Counted from the stretch's first letter, positions 1 to 6,002 are shown. The stretch is DNA of 9,478 nucleotides from JARDZI01 sp041639705 (GCA_041639705.1 JBEQBT010000124.1:1-9478), one strand, 5' to 3'. Made by a program: numbers and translations. The notes: generated by a model not told the origin, from the letters alone.

Positions 1-140
1 GTTACTTTTCCATCCTCTAGGTTTAGTATCCTACTATTAGAAATTGCAATCTTATGAGTATACCGTCCTAAATACTCAATTACAGCCTCAGGTCCACTAA
101 AAGTTTCTTTACAGTAGACTACCCAGTTGTAGATTTTCAT
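1..140 (-). pseudogene. IS91-family transposase, internal fragment (partial at window edge)
   Basis: On the minus strand the frame reads MKIYNWVVYCKETFSG and then PEAVIEYLGRYTHKIAISNS, continuing to the window edge. This matches the conserved core of IS91/IS801-type Y2 (HUH) transposases. In that family the YLGRY stretch carries the paired catalytic tyrosines four residues apart; here they are Tyr23 and Tyr27. An intact family member is about 350-400 residues and has a zinc-binding region and HUH motif before this point. Here an in-frame TAA sits only about eight codons upstream of the ATG, so that half is missing. A GGTGGA about 7 bases before the ATG could still allow translation. I read it as a 5'-truncated remnant; the 3' part lies outside the window. 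Family assignment is confident, the boundary is not. Confidence 0.75.
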
Positions 141-235
141 TTTAATTCCACCAATATTCTCAAATTAAAACATCATTAGAATGTAAAATATTAGGCGGTA
201 TTTTCATTTTAAAACAGTATAATTTAAAATCATTC

Positions 236-255
236 TCATTTTACGTTAGCATTAC
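236..255 (+). repeat. Degenerate copy of the 21-bp element repeat
   Basis: TCATTTTACGTTAGCATTAC matches the arm at 2803-2823 at 16 of 20 positions and shares the exact core TTAGCATTA in the same orientation. It may be a transposase-binding site left at the far end of the DDE-transposase element. Its orientation is that of the right arm of the palindrome, so it is not a simple terminal inverted repeat to it. The rest of 141-331 is AT-rich and shows no gene that I can support. Confidence 0.4.
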
Positions 256-331
256 ACTTAGTCTCTAGAAATTTCGTTGTTGCATCTATAAAATATTTGT
301 ATTAAGCTAATGTAGTAGAGCGACTTACAAG

Positions 332-356
332 AAAAAAGAGCAGGTGCTGCTGCTCT
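332..356 (-). terminator. Rho-independent terminator after the orphan 3' gene fragment
   Basis: On the minus strand AGAGCAG and CTGCTCT form a perfect 7-bp stem around a 6-base loop, followed directly by a run of five T. It starts 17 bases after the TAA at 374-376, which is the normal position for the end of a gene and supports the fragment just upstream as a real gene end. Confidence 0.8.
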
Positions 357-373
357 CTTAAAAGTATATTTGA

Positions 374-514
374 TTAGATTTCGTCCTTTAGTGTATAAAG
401 TGCTATTGCTACGGTTATACCGTCTACAGGACCAAGAACCCTTGTAAGTTGTTCTGTATTCCAAAATTTATCATCAAAACTGCTGAGATAGCATCCAGCT
501 CCAAAGTCAGGAAC
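374..514 (-). pseudogene. Unidentified gene, 3' fragment
   Basis: A frame different from that of the adjoining ATPase remnant reads VPDFGAGCYLSSFDDKFWNT, then about 26 more residues to the end LYTLKDEI and a TAA. A good terminator follows. The residue composition looks like real protein and there is no start codon or ribosome binding site, so this appears to be the C-terminal 46 or so residues of a gene whose front was lost when the neighbouring transposon arrived or was deleted. The frame stays open a little further upstream (to about 546), so the junction could lie a few codons earlier. I do not recognise the family. A decayed P-loop of the adjoining ATPase (DFGAG in place of a GxGK motif) is a weaker alternative for the first few residues. 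Confidence 0.45.
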
Positions 515-654
515 ACAAGCCCAATTTCCCTTGTAGTTTGAAGATACTTAAGTCTGGCACTAAGCTCTTTAAAATCATTGCTTTCATAAAGATTATCAGT
601 GGCAATGTTTTTATCAAAGGGGTTAAATTTGAATCCAAAATATTGTGTGTACAT
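514..654 (-). pseudogene. ExeA-like transposition ATPase, 5' remnant
   Basis: The first 47 codons, beginning MYTQYFGFKFNPFDKNIATD and continuing to TTREIGLV, match the N-terminus of the AAA ATPases of ExeA type that accompany rve-type transposases (relatives of IS21 IstB, TniB and TnsC). The family is normally about 270 residues, and the next element should be the Walker A motif. Here the frame breaks just before it, runs on as non-homologous sequence and stops near 424. Walker A, Walker B and the sensor regions are all gone, so no ATPase can be made. The ATG lies 2 bases after the transposase TAG, a spacing typical of translational coupling in these two-gene elements. Loss of the ATPase probably immobilises the element unless a partner copy acts in trans. 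Confidence 0.7.
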
Positions 655-656
655 AA

Positions 657-2018
657 CTAACGCCCATCTCCTTCATTAAACATGTCTGAATATGATATCC
701 GTGTTTGGGAAGGCTCCGCAGTCACTTCAATTACATCAGTTTCTTTTATGGCATCCTCATTTTTACGCCTGTTTCCATTAAAGCGTCGTTTTACATGAGC
801 ATTATCTGAAAAATTAACTTTCAAGGCCTCACCAACCTTTACGCCATCCTTGTAGAGAAAAACCTTTTCTTGTATCTTATCAATAATCCCCGGATCATAC
901 CTTACCTCTAAGCGCTCTCCTGCAAATTTCTGTTCCGTTTCATATAAGATATTATCCAGCTGCAAAGTAGCATCATTGTTAATTTTTCTACTCACCCTTA
1001 CAAGGAAGCATTCATTCAATTGGTTTAAATCGTGAAAAACATTGATTCTAGACACTTGCGACATAAATAAATCCAAGGGGCTCATCGCTATTGAACTATG
1101 CTTTTTACGTTGATAATCATCTTCAAGCCAGATTTTAAATTTGAGATTCAGTTCATCAATATCCTTAATTTCAGTAGGATTTATTCTGCTTAGAAACCTT
1201 GAACGTACTGTTTTAAAAAATCTTTCAATTTTGCCCTTCGAGTTTGGAGTTAGTATTTTCGCATGAAGCAGAGTGCAGCCTATTGATGCACATATATATT
1301 CAAGCTGCTGTGATCTATAAATTTTGCCGTTATCTGTGTATAAAATTTTAGGAACTCCTCTTTTCATGATTGCTTCTTTAAAAGATGCTCTAAGAGCACT
1401 AAAGCTTTGTACATAATAGAATTCAGCATGAGTGATTAACCTTGAGCAATCATCAATATAAGCCAATAAGTATGTCTGCTTTTTTGATTTTCCTAATCTT
1501 ATGTACGGACCATACATCGTGTCTGTTTGCCAAAGTTCATTAATAAATTCATGGGAAAATCGCTTGAGTTCCTTCTCCTCCTTGTCTTTTGACAATTCTT
1601 TGTTTATGTAAATATCCTCCATAAACCTATAGAAAGTAGATACAGAAACTTTATTCTCAAGGATTGTACCTTCTGCTACTAATGTTTCATAAATTAACTT
1701 AACCTGCATTTTAGGAAATTCTGTTTTTATCTCTTTGATTCTCTCTAACACTTCATCTCCAATTTTACGATGTGTCCCTTTATCACTTCTGCTTCCAGGT
1801 TTAAGAGCATCTATTCCATCCTTCAGGTAAGAGGATGCCCAATATTGTAAAGTCTTCGGTGTATAATTCCTTGCTCCATAATAGGGCATTTCTATAGGCT
1901 TATCACATATTTCTGTAAAGTATGCCTTTTGATTTGGAATTTGGCCGTTTAAAACTGGAGCCACAATAGAAAACTTCTTAAGTGCTATTGTTTCTCTCAT
2001 TTTATCATCTAACTGCAT
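657..2018 (-). CDS. DDE transposase (rve/integrase core, partner of an ExeA-like ATPase)
   Basis: This 453-residue protein should cut and join the element's ends. A helix-turn-helix-like region at about residues 25-75 (with NYTPKTLQYWASSYLKDG) precedes a second DNA-binding stretch and the rve catalytic core. The triad is visible as Asp166 in QTDTMYG, Asp229 in YTDNGK and Glu265 in SKGKIERFF, with 35 residues between the last two, the classic D-D-35-E spacing. The C-terminal part (about 340-420) resembles the small beta-barrel seen in Mu, Tn7 TnsB and related transposases. A GGAGG lies 7 bases before the ATG. It is followed by the truncated ATPase gene, and upstream lies the zinc-ribbon gene in the same direction, so the three look like one operon. 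The gene itself looks complete; lack of the ATPase is the obvious defect. I do not assign an ISfinder family name. Confidence 0.85.
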   Translation of the reverse strand: MQLDDKMRETIALKKFSIVAPVLNGQIPNQKAYFTEICDKPIEMPYYGARNYTPKTLQYWASSYLKDGIDALKPGSRSDKGTHRKIGDEVLERIKEIKTEFPKMQVKLIYETLVAEGTILENKVSVSTFYRFMEDIYINKELSKDKEEKELKRFSHEFINELWQTDTMYGPYIRLGKSKKQTYLLAYIDDCSRLITHAEFYYVQSFSALRASFKEAIMKRGVPKILYTDNGKIYRSQQLEYICASIGCTLLHAKILTPNSKGKIERFFKTVRSRFLSRINPTEIKDIDELNLKFKIWLEDDYQRKKHSSIAMSPLDLFMSQVSRINVFHDLNQLNECFLVRVSRKINNDATLQLDNILYETEQKFAGERLEVRYDPGIIDKIQEKVFLYKDGVKVGEALKVNFSDNAHVKRRFNGNRRKNEDAIKETDVIEVTAEPSQTRISYSDMFNEGDGR

Positions 2019-2151
2019 ATAAAAACCTCCTTCTGTTTCCCGATCGATCGTATTTAAAGCTTTAATTTTATTCTAATGAAGCTTATCTTTGATATAAAGG
2101 AAAAGGCTATGTTGGAAGTTAGATTTATACAACAACTTCTAAATTTTCACA
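2019..2151 (-). other. Leader between zinc-ribbon gene and transposase gene
   Basis: This spacer holds the transposase ribosome binding site, the 8-bp self-complementary CGATCGATCG core at 2041-2050 and, on the minus strand, an imperfect hairpin with arms GAAGTT and AACTTC near 2115-2140. I see no convincing promoter. The transposase may be read from the zinc-ribbon transcript. Confidence 0.35.
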
Positions 2152-2172
2152 TTTAATGCTAAAATTAATTGA
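2152..2172 (+). repeat. 21-bp element repeat, copy between the two transposon genes
   Basis: TTTAATGCTAAAA followed by TTAATTGA matches the arms at 2773-2793 and 2803-2823 at about 19 of 21 positions. It overlaps the last codons of the zinc-ribbon gene. Relative to the arm at 2803-2823 it is inverted, so the two bound a unit of about 670 bp carrying only the zinc-ribbon gene. Confidence 0.75.
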
Positions 2173-2755
2173 GAGGGCCAAGGAATGCTCTGTTGCAATT
2201 ATCCCTGAATCTTTTGCCGAAGACGTGGGTGGATTCAAATCCACTTGAGATAATTTCAATAAGCTCCCTGACTCTTTCTCTTTTGTCATTTTCATTGGCT
2301 TTGTAATTGACACATGACGCGAGTTGCCTTAAACCATGCTGAATATGAACTATATTATCTTTAAATCTTTTTATGTAAAAGTACATATGCTGTCTTTCAA
2401 TTAAAATATCAGGGTTATGGCTTTTAAGAGCTTCTATGCAGGCTTTGAGTGTACCAGCATATCTAATAACGGTATTTATATATTCAATAATCAGGTCAAT
2501 GTAGTACTGATAAAATGGGGTACAAAAGTATGGTAGATATGAAATAGTCCTTCCACATTCCGGGCATATATACCTTCTAATGAATATTTTTTTATTGAAC
2601 CCATTGGTTATGAAATATCGTTTATAGAATCCATGCTTCTTCATTAAGATATGCTTGTTACAGATAGGACATTTATTTGGTGGAGGAGGGAAGCTATATT
2701 TTGTCCCATCATCAGAGTATTTTATATAATCATCTTCAACAAATTGAAACTGCAT
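2165..2755 (-). CDS. Zinc-ribbon transposon protein, probably DUF6431
   Basis: This 196-residue protein has two Cys pairs, CPIC at about residues 29-32 and CPEC at about 64-67, which look like one zinc ribbon near the N-terminus. A helical, Arg/Lys-rich region follows with an ERQHMYFYIKRFKDN segment and a short tail ending FLGPLN. From memory it fits DUF6431, a family found next to rve transposases and ExeA-like ATPases in Clostridia; this name needs a profile search. The ATG has GGAGG 7 bases upstream and sits 18 bases inside a 51-bp palindrome that probably marks the element end. A role in binding DNA ends or helping target choice is inference from the zinc ribbon and position only. The 3' end overlaps a copy of the element repeat. 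No frame break is visible. Confidence 0.7.
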   Translation of the reverse strand: MQFQFVEDDYIKYSDDGTKYSFPPPPNKCPICNKHILMKKHGFYKRYFITNGFNKKIFIRRYICPECGRTISYLPYFCTPFYQYYIDLIIEYINTVIRYAGTLKACIEALKSHNPDILIERQHMYFYIKRFKDNIVHIQHGLRQLASCVNYKANENDKRERVRELIEIISSGFESTHVFGKRFRDNCNRAFLGPLN

Positions 2756-2772
2756 GTAAACACCTCCAAAAA

Positions 2773-2823
2773 GTTAATGCTAAAACAAATTGACAATCCT
2801 TCTCAATTTATTTTAGCATTAAC
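2773..2823. repeat. 51-bp palindrome of two inverted element repeats
   Basis: The arms at 2773-2793 and 2803-2823 match at 20 of 21 positions when inverted, beginning GTTAATGCTAAAA, with a 9-base spacer. They sit just upstream of the zinc-ribbon ribosome binding site. Paired transposase-binding sites at an element end would look like this, and a site here could also repress the gene. As RNA it would fold into a long hairpin, but there is no T-run suited to termination. Confidence 0.8.
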
Positions 2824-2952
2824 TTTATTCTCAGATTATATATCTTGAGAATTATTATGGATTTTAGGTGGTTTGAAAATGATGACTTACAATCTTTCAT
2901 TAATTTTATTATATCTTTTATTTTGGAATTTTCCACTTTCAACTTGTACTAT

Positions 2953-3597
2953 TTATATTCTAGCATCATTTGCTATCTCGCAAATTATTAGAACAGATAC
3001 TTTATCAAACTTTTCATACTCTAAATCTATCTCAGCTTCAAAGCCCTTTGAAACTTCTTTAGCAATAGCACTATCAAATTTATTTATTTCCCTAACTACT
3101 TTTCTAAAAGCATTACAAATTAACCTTCTCATGGAAGGGTAATTAACATTGGCATCTACATTTGTTGAATCAATTATATACCGTCTTTTCCCTACAAGAT
3201 TATTCTTGATGCATTTCCTAACAACCTCATTAAATACGTCCTCAAATCCCTTTTCACCCATTCTATGTATACGGAAGTAGCTTATTGTTGTATCATCAGG
3301 TAATTCATCGTCGAGATTAAGACCTAAAAACCATCTAAAAGCTACATCGGTTTGAGATCTAGTTATTACTGCTGGGTCTGATAATCTATATAGATATTCA
3401 AGAAGATTTAATTTGAAAAGTACTACTGGGTCTTCAGATTTTCTTCCAATATCACTGTATTTGCCTTTTACAATATCATAAACAAACGAAAAGTCCATAA
3501 GTGAATCTATTCTAACAAGGAGATGGTCTTCTGGTATTAATTTTTCATATATCATGCTATTAAATATATTAATTTGTCCACTTTTTTTACCAAGCAT
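2953..3597 (-). pseudogene. IS1182-family transposase, N-terminal half
   Basis: The start MLGKKSGQINIFNSMIYEKL and the segments GRKSEDPVVLFKLNLLEYLY, AFRWFLGLNLDDELPDDTTI and RRYIIDSTNVDANVNYP are typical of IS1182-type DDE transposases. In this family the DST motif carries a catalytic Asp. Intact members are about 450-560 residues. Here similarity stops around residue 201 (DKVS) and a short unrelated tail leads to a stop, so the rest of the catalytic core is absent. The gene start is intact: GGAGGTATTTTTATG gives a strong ribosome binding site. The break lies about 130-170 bp from the 51-bp palindrome, so arrival or rearrangement of the neighbouring element may have removed the 3' half. The stretch 2824-2952 holds nothing I recognise. 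Confidence 0.8.
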
Positions 3598-3612
3598 AAA
3601 AATACCTCCATT

Positions 3613-3631
3613 CCGCCGCTATCGCTGGCGG
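3613..3631 (-). promoter_or_regulatory. GC-rich hairpin in the IS1182 leader
   Basis: CCGCC and GGCGG pair around a 9-base loop, immediately before the IS1182 ribosome binding site. GC-rich structure stands out in this AT-rich DNA. It could hinder read-through translation, or be the feature that attracted the IS110 element whose probable left junction lies at its right-hand foot. Confidence 0.45.
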
Positions 3632-3644
3632 CACAACTAGTTAT

Positions 3645-3870
3645 GAAAAAATGGTGTGCGACTCTTACCATTTGGCAATAATCATACTGAGGAGAAGATA
3701 CACTACAAAGCACGGTGAGATGAGTCGTAGACTGCTCTCTCAGCTTAAATCAGTATAAAAACCAGTGTAAGAATCATCTTTCAAGCACAAATAAGTGGTT
3801 CTATAAGACCGCACGCTAATCATTGCTTTAGCTTATCGTTAAATGTGTGATGATTCAGTCAATGTCTTCC
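3645..3870 (+). ncRNA. Candidate IS110 bridge RNA
   Basis: The leader before the transposase holds three ordered hairpins. The first pairs AAATGGT (3649-3655) with ACCATTT (3667-3673), loop 11. The second pairs ATACTGA (3684-3690) with TCAGTAT (3750-3756), enclosing a 59-base loop that has inner pairing. The third pairs GAATCATC (3771-3778) with GATGATTC (3849-3856), enclosing 70 bases. A 5' hairpin followed by two large internal loops is the layout described for IS110 bridge RNAs, in which the loops hold guides for target and donor DNA. The third loop contains GCACAA (3785-3790), also present at both proposed element junctions. I could not fit full left and right guides, so ends and loop roles are unproven. 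Confidence 0.55.
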
Positions 3871-3890
3871 TCCTCAAATATGAAGGGAGG
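3869..3890 (+). promoter_or_regulatory. Hairpin over the IS110 transposase ribosome binding site
   Basis: CCTCC at 3869-3873 can pair with GGAGG at 3886-3890, the ribosome binding site that lies 8 bases before the ATG at 3899. Folding would hide the site and keep transposase levels low, a common theme in insertion sequences. Pairing is seen; the effect is inferred. Confidence 0.45.
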
Positions 3891-3898
3891 CTTATGTC

Positions 3899-5155
3899 AT
3901 GAAAGTTGTTTATCCTATCTGCTGTGGTGTCGATGTGCACAAAACTTTTCTCGTCGCCACAATCATTATTTCAAAAGGGATTACTCCCCACTATTCTAAA
4001 AAAAGATTCTCTACCTTTAACAATTCCATCCTTCAATTCAAGCAGTGGTTAATTGATAATAACTGTTTTGATGTATGCATGGAATCTACAGGTAAGTATT
4101 GGGTTCCTGTCTATAATCTTTTGGAAGATACTATCCGTATCACTATCGCCAATCCCAAATGGGTGAAGGCTGTAAAAGGTAATAAGGATGATACAAAAGA
4201 CTCCAAATGGATTGGTGATCTCTTCCGTTTAGGTTTAGTCCCAGGCAGCTATATCCCAGATAAACCAATTCGTATTCTCCGTGAATATACACGCTATCGC
4301 TCAAAACTTGTTTCCTGCAAAAGCAGTGAGAAAAATCGTTTTCAAAATGCTTTCACTGTTTGTAATGTAGCCATTGATGCTGTCGTTTTCGACATGTTTG
4401 GCAAGTCTGCCTCTTCCATCACGGACTATTTGATTTCATCTGATTCTTTTGATCCGGAATATTGCTCATCCCTTCTTGAAAAGTCTCTGAAGAAGAAAGC
4501 TGTCTCCGTTGTTGAATCCATTGAAGGATATCAGATGACCAAAGAACAAAAGGAGCGTATGATTATGGTTCGTTCTCCTCTTGAATTTGTCCAACAATCT
4601 ATTTCAATCTTGGACAAAAATCTTGATAAAATGGTAGCTCCTTATGAAAACAATATTAATTTACTTTGTATCATTGCAGGAGTTGACAGAGCTTCTGCTA
4701 TCACCATCATCTCCGAGATTGGTACAGACATGTCTCAGTTTGCCAATTCTAAGCGTTTATGCTGTTGGGCCGGTCTAACACCGGGCAACAATGAGTCTGC
4801 CGATAAGAAGAAATCTGTTCGAATAACACGTGCTGGTGTCTACCTCAAACCTGCATTGGTACAAGTTGCCCATGCAGCCGTGAAATCGAATAAGTCTCCC
4901 TACTACCAGGTTAAGTATGAACGCATTTGTAAAAGGAGAGGCAAAAAAAGAGCCATTATCGCTATCGCAATGATGATACTCACCGCCATATACCACATAT
5001 TTGTTACCGGCGAAGTATTCAATCCAAGTGACCTATATAAAATTGATATACCCCAAGAAATACAGGACAGGCAGAAAGAAAAAGCTATAAAACAAGCAAT
5101 TAAACTTTTAATTTCAAATGGCGTAATAAAAGCTCCTGATATTCCTGTGGCTTAA
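3899..5155 (+). CDS. IS110-family transposase (DEDD recombinase)
   Basis: This 418-residue enzyme is the recombinase of the IS110 element. The N-terminal RuvC-like DEDD domain shows Asp12 in GVDVHK, Glu62 in CMESTGKYW, and Asp98 and Asp101 in NKDDTKDSKW, with the 3-residue spacing of the family. A helical linker follows (about 170-245). The C-terminal transposase domain contains IIAGVDRASAITIISEIG, where Ser266 is the best candidate for the catalytic serine, then CWAGLTPGNNES and the basic RAGVYLKPALVQVAHAAV stretch. The length matches the family and no frame break is seen, so it is probably active. In this family the protein acts with a bridge RNA made from the element, and the structured leader before this gene fits that. 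Its base composition is richer in GC than neighbouring genes, which suggests recent acquisition. Confidence 0.93.
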   Translation: MKVVYPICCGVDVHKTFLVATIIISKGITPHYSKKRFSTFNNSILQFKQWLIDNNCFDVCMESTGKYWVPVYNLLEDTIRITIANPKWVKAVKGNKDDTKDSKWIGDLFRLGLVPGSYIPDKPIRILREYTRYRSKLVSCKSSEKNRFQNAFTVCNVAIDAVVFDMFGKSASSITDYLISSDSFDPEYCSSLLEKSLKKKAVSVVESIEGYQMTKEQKERMIMVRSPLEFVQQSISILDKNLDKMVAPYENNINLLCIIAGVDRASAITIISEIGTDMSQFANSKRLCCWAGLTPGNNESADKKKSVRITRAGVYLKPALVQVAHAAVKSNKSPYYQVKYERICKRRGKKRAIIAIAMMILTAIYHIFVTGEVFNPSDLYKIDIPQEIQDRQKEKAIKQAIKLLISNGVIKAPDIPVA

Positions 5156-5158
5156 CCA

Positions 5159-5226
5159 GGGGCACAATTCGGTACCCGATTTTTTTTAAACCCTAAAAGA
5201 CCTTTATTTAGTGCGCCCTTTTTTTT
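5159..5226 (+). terminator. Nested terminator-like structure at the IS110 right end
   Basis: TCGG and CCGA (5169-5172 and 5176-5179) form a tight hairpin followed by eight T. Around it GGGGCAC (5159-5165) can pair with GTGCGCCC (5211-5218), leaving one bulged base, and is followed by eight more T. It starts 3 bases after the transposase stop. It should end transposase transcription and shield the pilin region downstream. The short inner stem alone is weak; the outer pairing spans the proposed element junction. Confidence 0.55.
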
Positions 5227-5248
5227 CCTCAACCATGGTATTTTTCAC
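5204..5248 (-). pseudogene. Possible short or interrupted reading frame with a good ribosome binding site
   Basis: On the minus strand GGAGG lies 7 bases before a GTG that opens the 14-residue frame MKNTMVEEKKGRTK, then TAA. A TATAAT is found at 5289-5284 but I see no matching -35 box. It may be the start of a gene cut by the IS110 right end, a leader peptide of the IS1182 remnant, or chance. No homologue is recognised. Confidence 0.25.
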
Positions 5249-5400
5249 GCTAATACCTCCAAAAATGTATGTGACGTATAATTATTATATCACATTACTT
5301 TTTCGGAGGTTTCCCTAGCGCCTTGGGAGTGAGTACTCTTGTGCGAATATGAATCTTTATTGATAGCAAAAAATAAAAATTATATTTTGAAAAATTTTAT

Positions 5401-5432
5401 GTATATTTTAAATATTTTTTGGACATTATCTA
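5401..5432 (+). repeat. Bipartite motif, copy 1 (upstream of the major pilin)
   Basis: GTATATTT, 8 variable bases, then TTTTGGACATTATCTA. The same two blocks at the same spacing recur at 8718-8749 before another pilin operon. TGGACA could be a -35 box here, but the sequence 17-18 bases on (AATAAC) is a poor -10. The interval 5227-5400 is AT-rich and holds no gene I can support. Confidence 0.7.
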
Positions 5433-5550
5433 ACTAGTTAAAAATAACACATTTAAAAAAGTATATTGTATTTAACAAGGTGGATATAAGCCCCAGAAAT
5501 TAGGCAGTGGAGAAGTATAATTCTGTCAGGATTTGGTTAAAATTGTTAAA

Positions 5551-5586
5551 ATAGGTACTGGATACATAAAAGAAAATAGTACCTAT
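5551..5586 (+). promoter_or_regulatory. 9-bp perfect inverted repeat before the pilin gene
   Basis: ATAGGTACT at 5551-5559 and AGTACCTAT at 5578-5586 are perfect inverse copies with an 18-base spacer, about 27 bases before the pilin ribosome binding site. There is no T-run, so it is not a terminator. It may be an operator for a dimeric regulator or a stable 5' hairpin that raises pilin mRNA stability. A weak promoter-like pair (TTGTTA at 5543, CATAAA at 5565) overlaps it. Confidence 0.5.
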
Positions 5587-5627
5587 ACTAATAAATCAAA
5601 CGCTAAATGAATAAAGGAGGAAATCAA

Positions 5628-6002
5628 ATGAAAAAAAATACTAAGAAGAAAGGCTTTACTCTAATTGAACTGATTGTTGTTATTGCAATTCTAGGTATTT
5701 TGGCTGCTATTGCTATTCCAAGATTTGCAGATATTCAGCAGTCGTCACGATTAAAATCAGATGAAGCAACCGCTGTTGAGATGGTTAAAATTGCTAGAAT
5801 GATTGAAGCAGAGCAAGATGGTCTTGCTGGTTCTACTGCTAACCCAACAGCTGGTGCAGCTTGGACTGTTGGTGGAATAAGTTATATGGATGTACCAACT
5901 ACTGCACAGTCTTCTGCTAAACCATTTGTGTTAGAATATGATAATGATGCAAAGAAATATAAAGTTTCAGTAAACTCTGTTGTTATTTATACAGAGCCCT
6001 AA
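5628..6002 (+). CDS. Type IV pilin, major-type
   Basis: The gene encodes 124 residues. I chose the ATG at 5628 over the in-frame ATG at 5607 because AAAGGAGG (5613-5620) sits 7 bases before it. The leader MKKNTKKKG ends in the Gly cut by prepilin peptidase; the mature protein would begin with methylated Phe10 and has Glu14 at the usual +5 place. The hydrophobic helix FTLIELIVVIAILGILAAIA runs on to IPRFADIQQSSRLKSDEATA, as in Clostridia pilins, and then a small globular domain with no cysteines. A mature size near 115 residues is small, as for major Gram-positive pilins. It stands alone between its own upstream regulatory repeats and a strong terminator, so it can be made in excess of the minor pilins downstream. 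Major status is inferred from these features; a pilA-like name is not certain. Confidence 0.88.
   Translation: MKKNTKKKGFTLIELIVVIAILGILAAIAIPRFADIQQSSRLKSDEATAVEMVKIARMIEAEQDGLAGSTANPTAGAAWTVGGISYMDVPTTAQSSAKPFVLEYDNDAKKYKVSVNSVVIYTEP

Larger units (their letters stand above)
3630..5167 (+). mobile_element. IS110-family insertion sequence
   Basis: GGCACAA occurs at 3630-3636 and again at 5161-5167, 1531 bp apart, bracketing an IS110 transposase gene with a long structured 5' leader and a short 3' tail. This length and layout suit IS110-group elements, which leave only short core repeats and lack terminal inverted repeats. The exact junctions are inference; the right end could extend to the T-run ending at 5226. 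The left junction falls between the leader hairpin of the IS1182 remnant and its presumed upstream region, so the element probably landed in IS1182 or adjoining DNA. Confidence 0.6.

Noticed and set aside
2125..2313. 62-codon minus-strand frame ending ENLEVVV
   Set aside because: It overlaps the zinc-ribbon gene in another frame and has no ribosome binding site or family resemblance.
2873..3142. Plus-strand 89-codon frame with a hydrophobic start
   Set aside because: Mostly antisense to the IS1182 remnant; the hydrophobicity comes from AT-rich sequence, although an AGGTGG lies before it.
4775..4996. Minus-strand frame within the IS110 transposase
   Set aside because: Antisense shadow of a gene with clear DEDD-family motifs.
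5460..5560. Cyclic-di-GMP riboswitch before the pilin gene, as known in some clostridia
   Set aside because: I looked for the conserved class I and class II core sequences and found neither.
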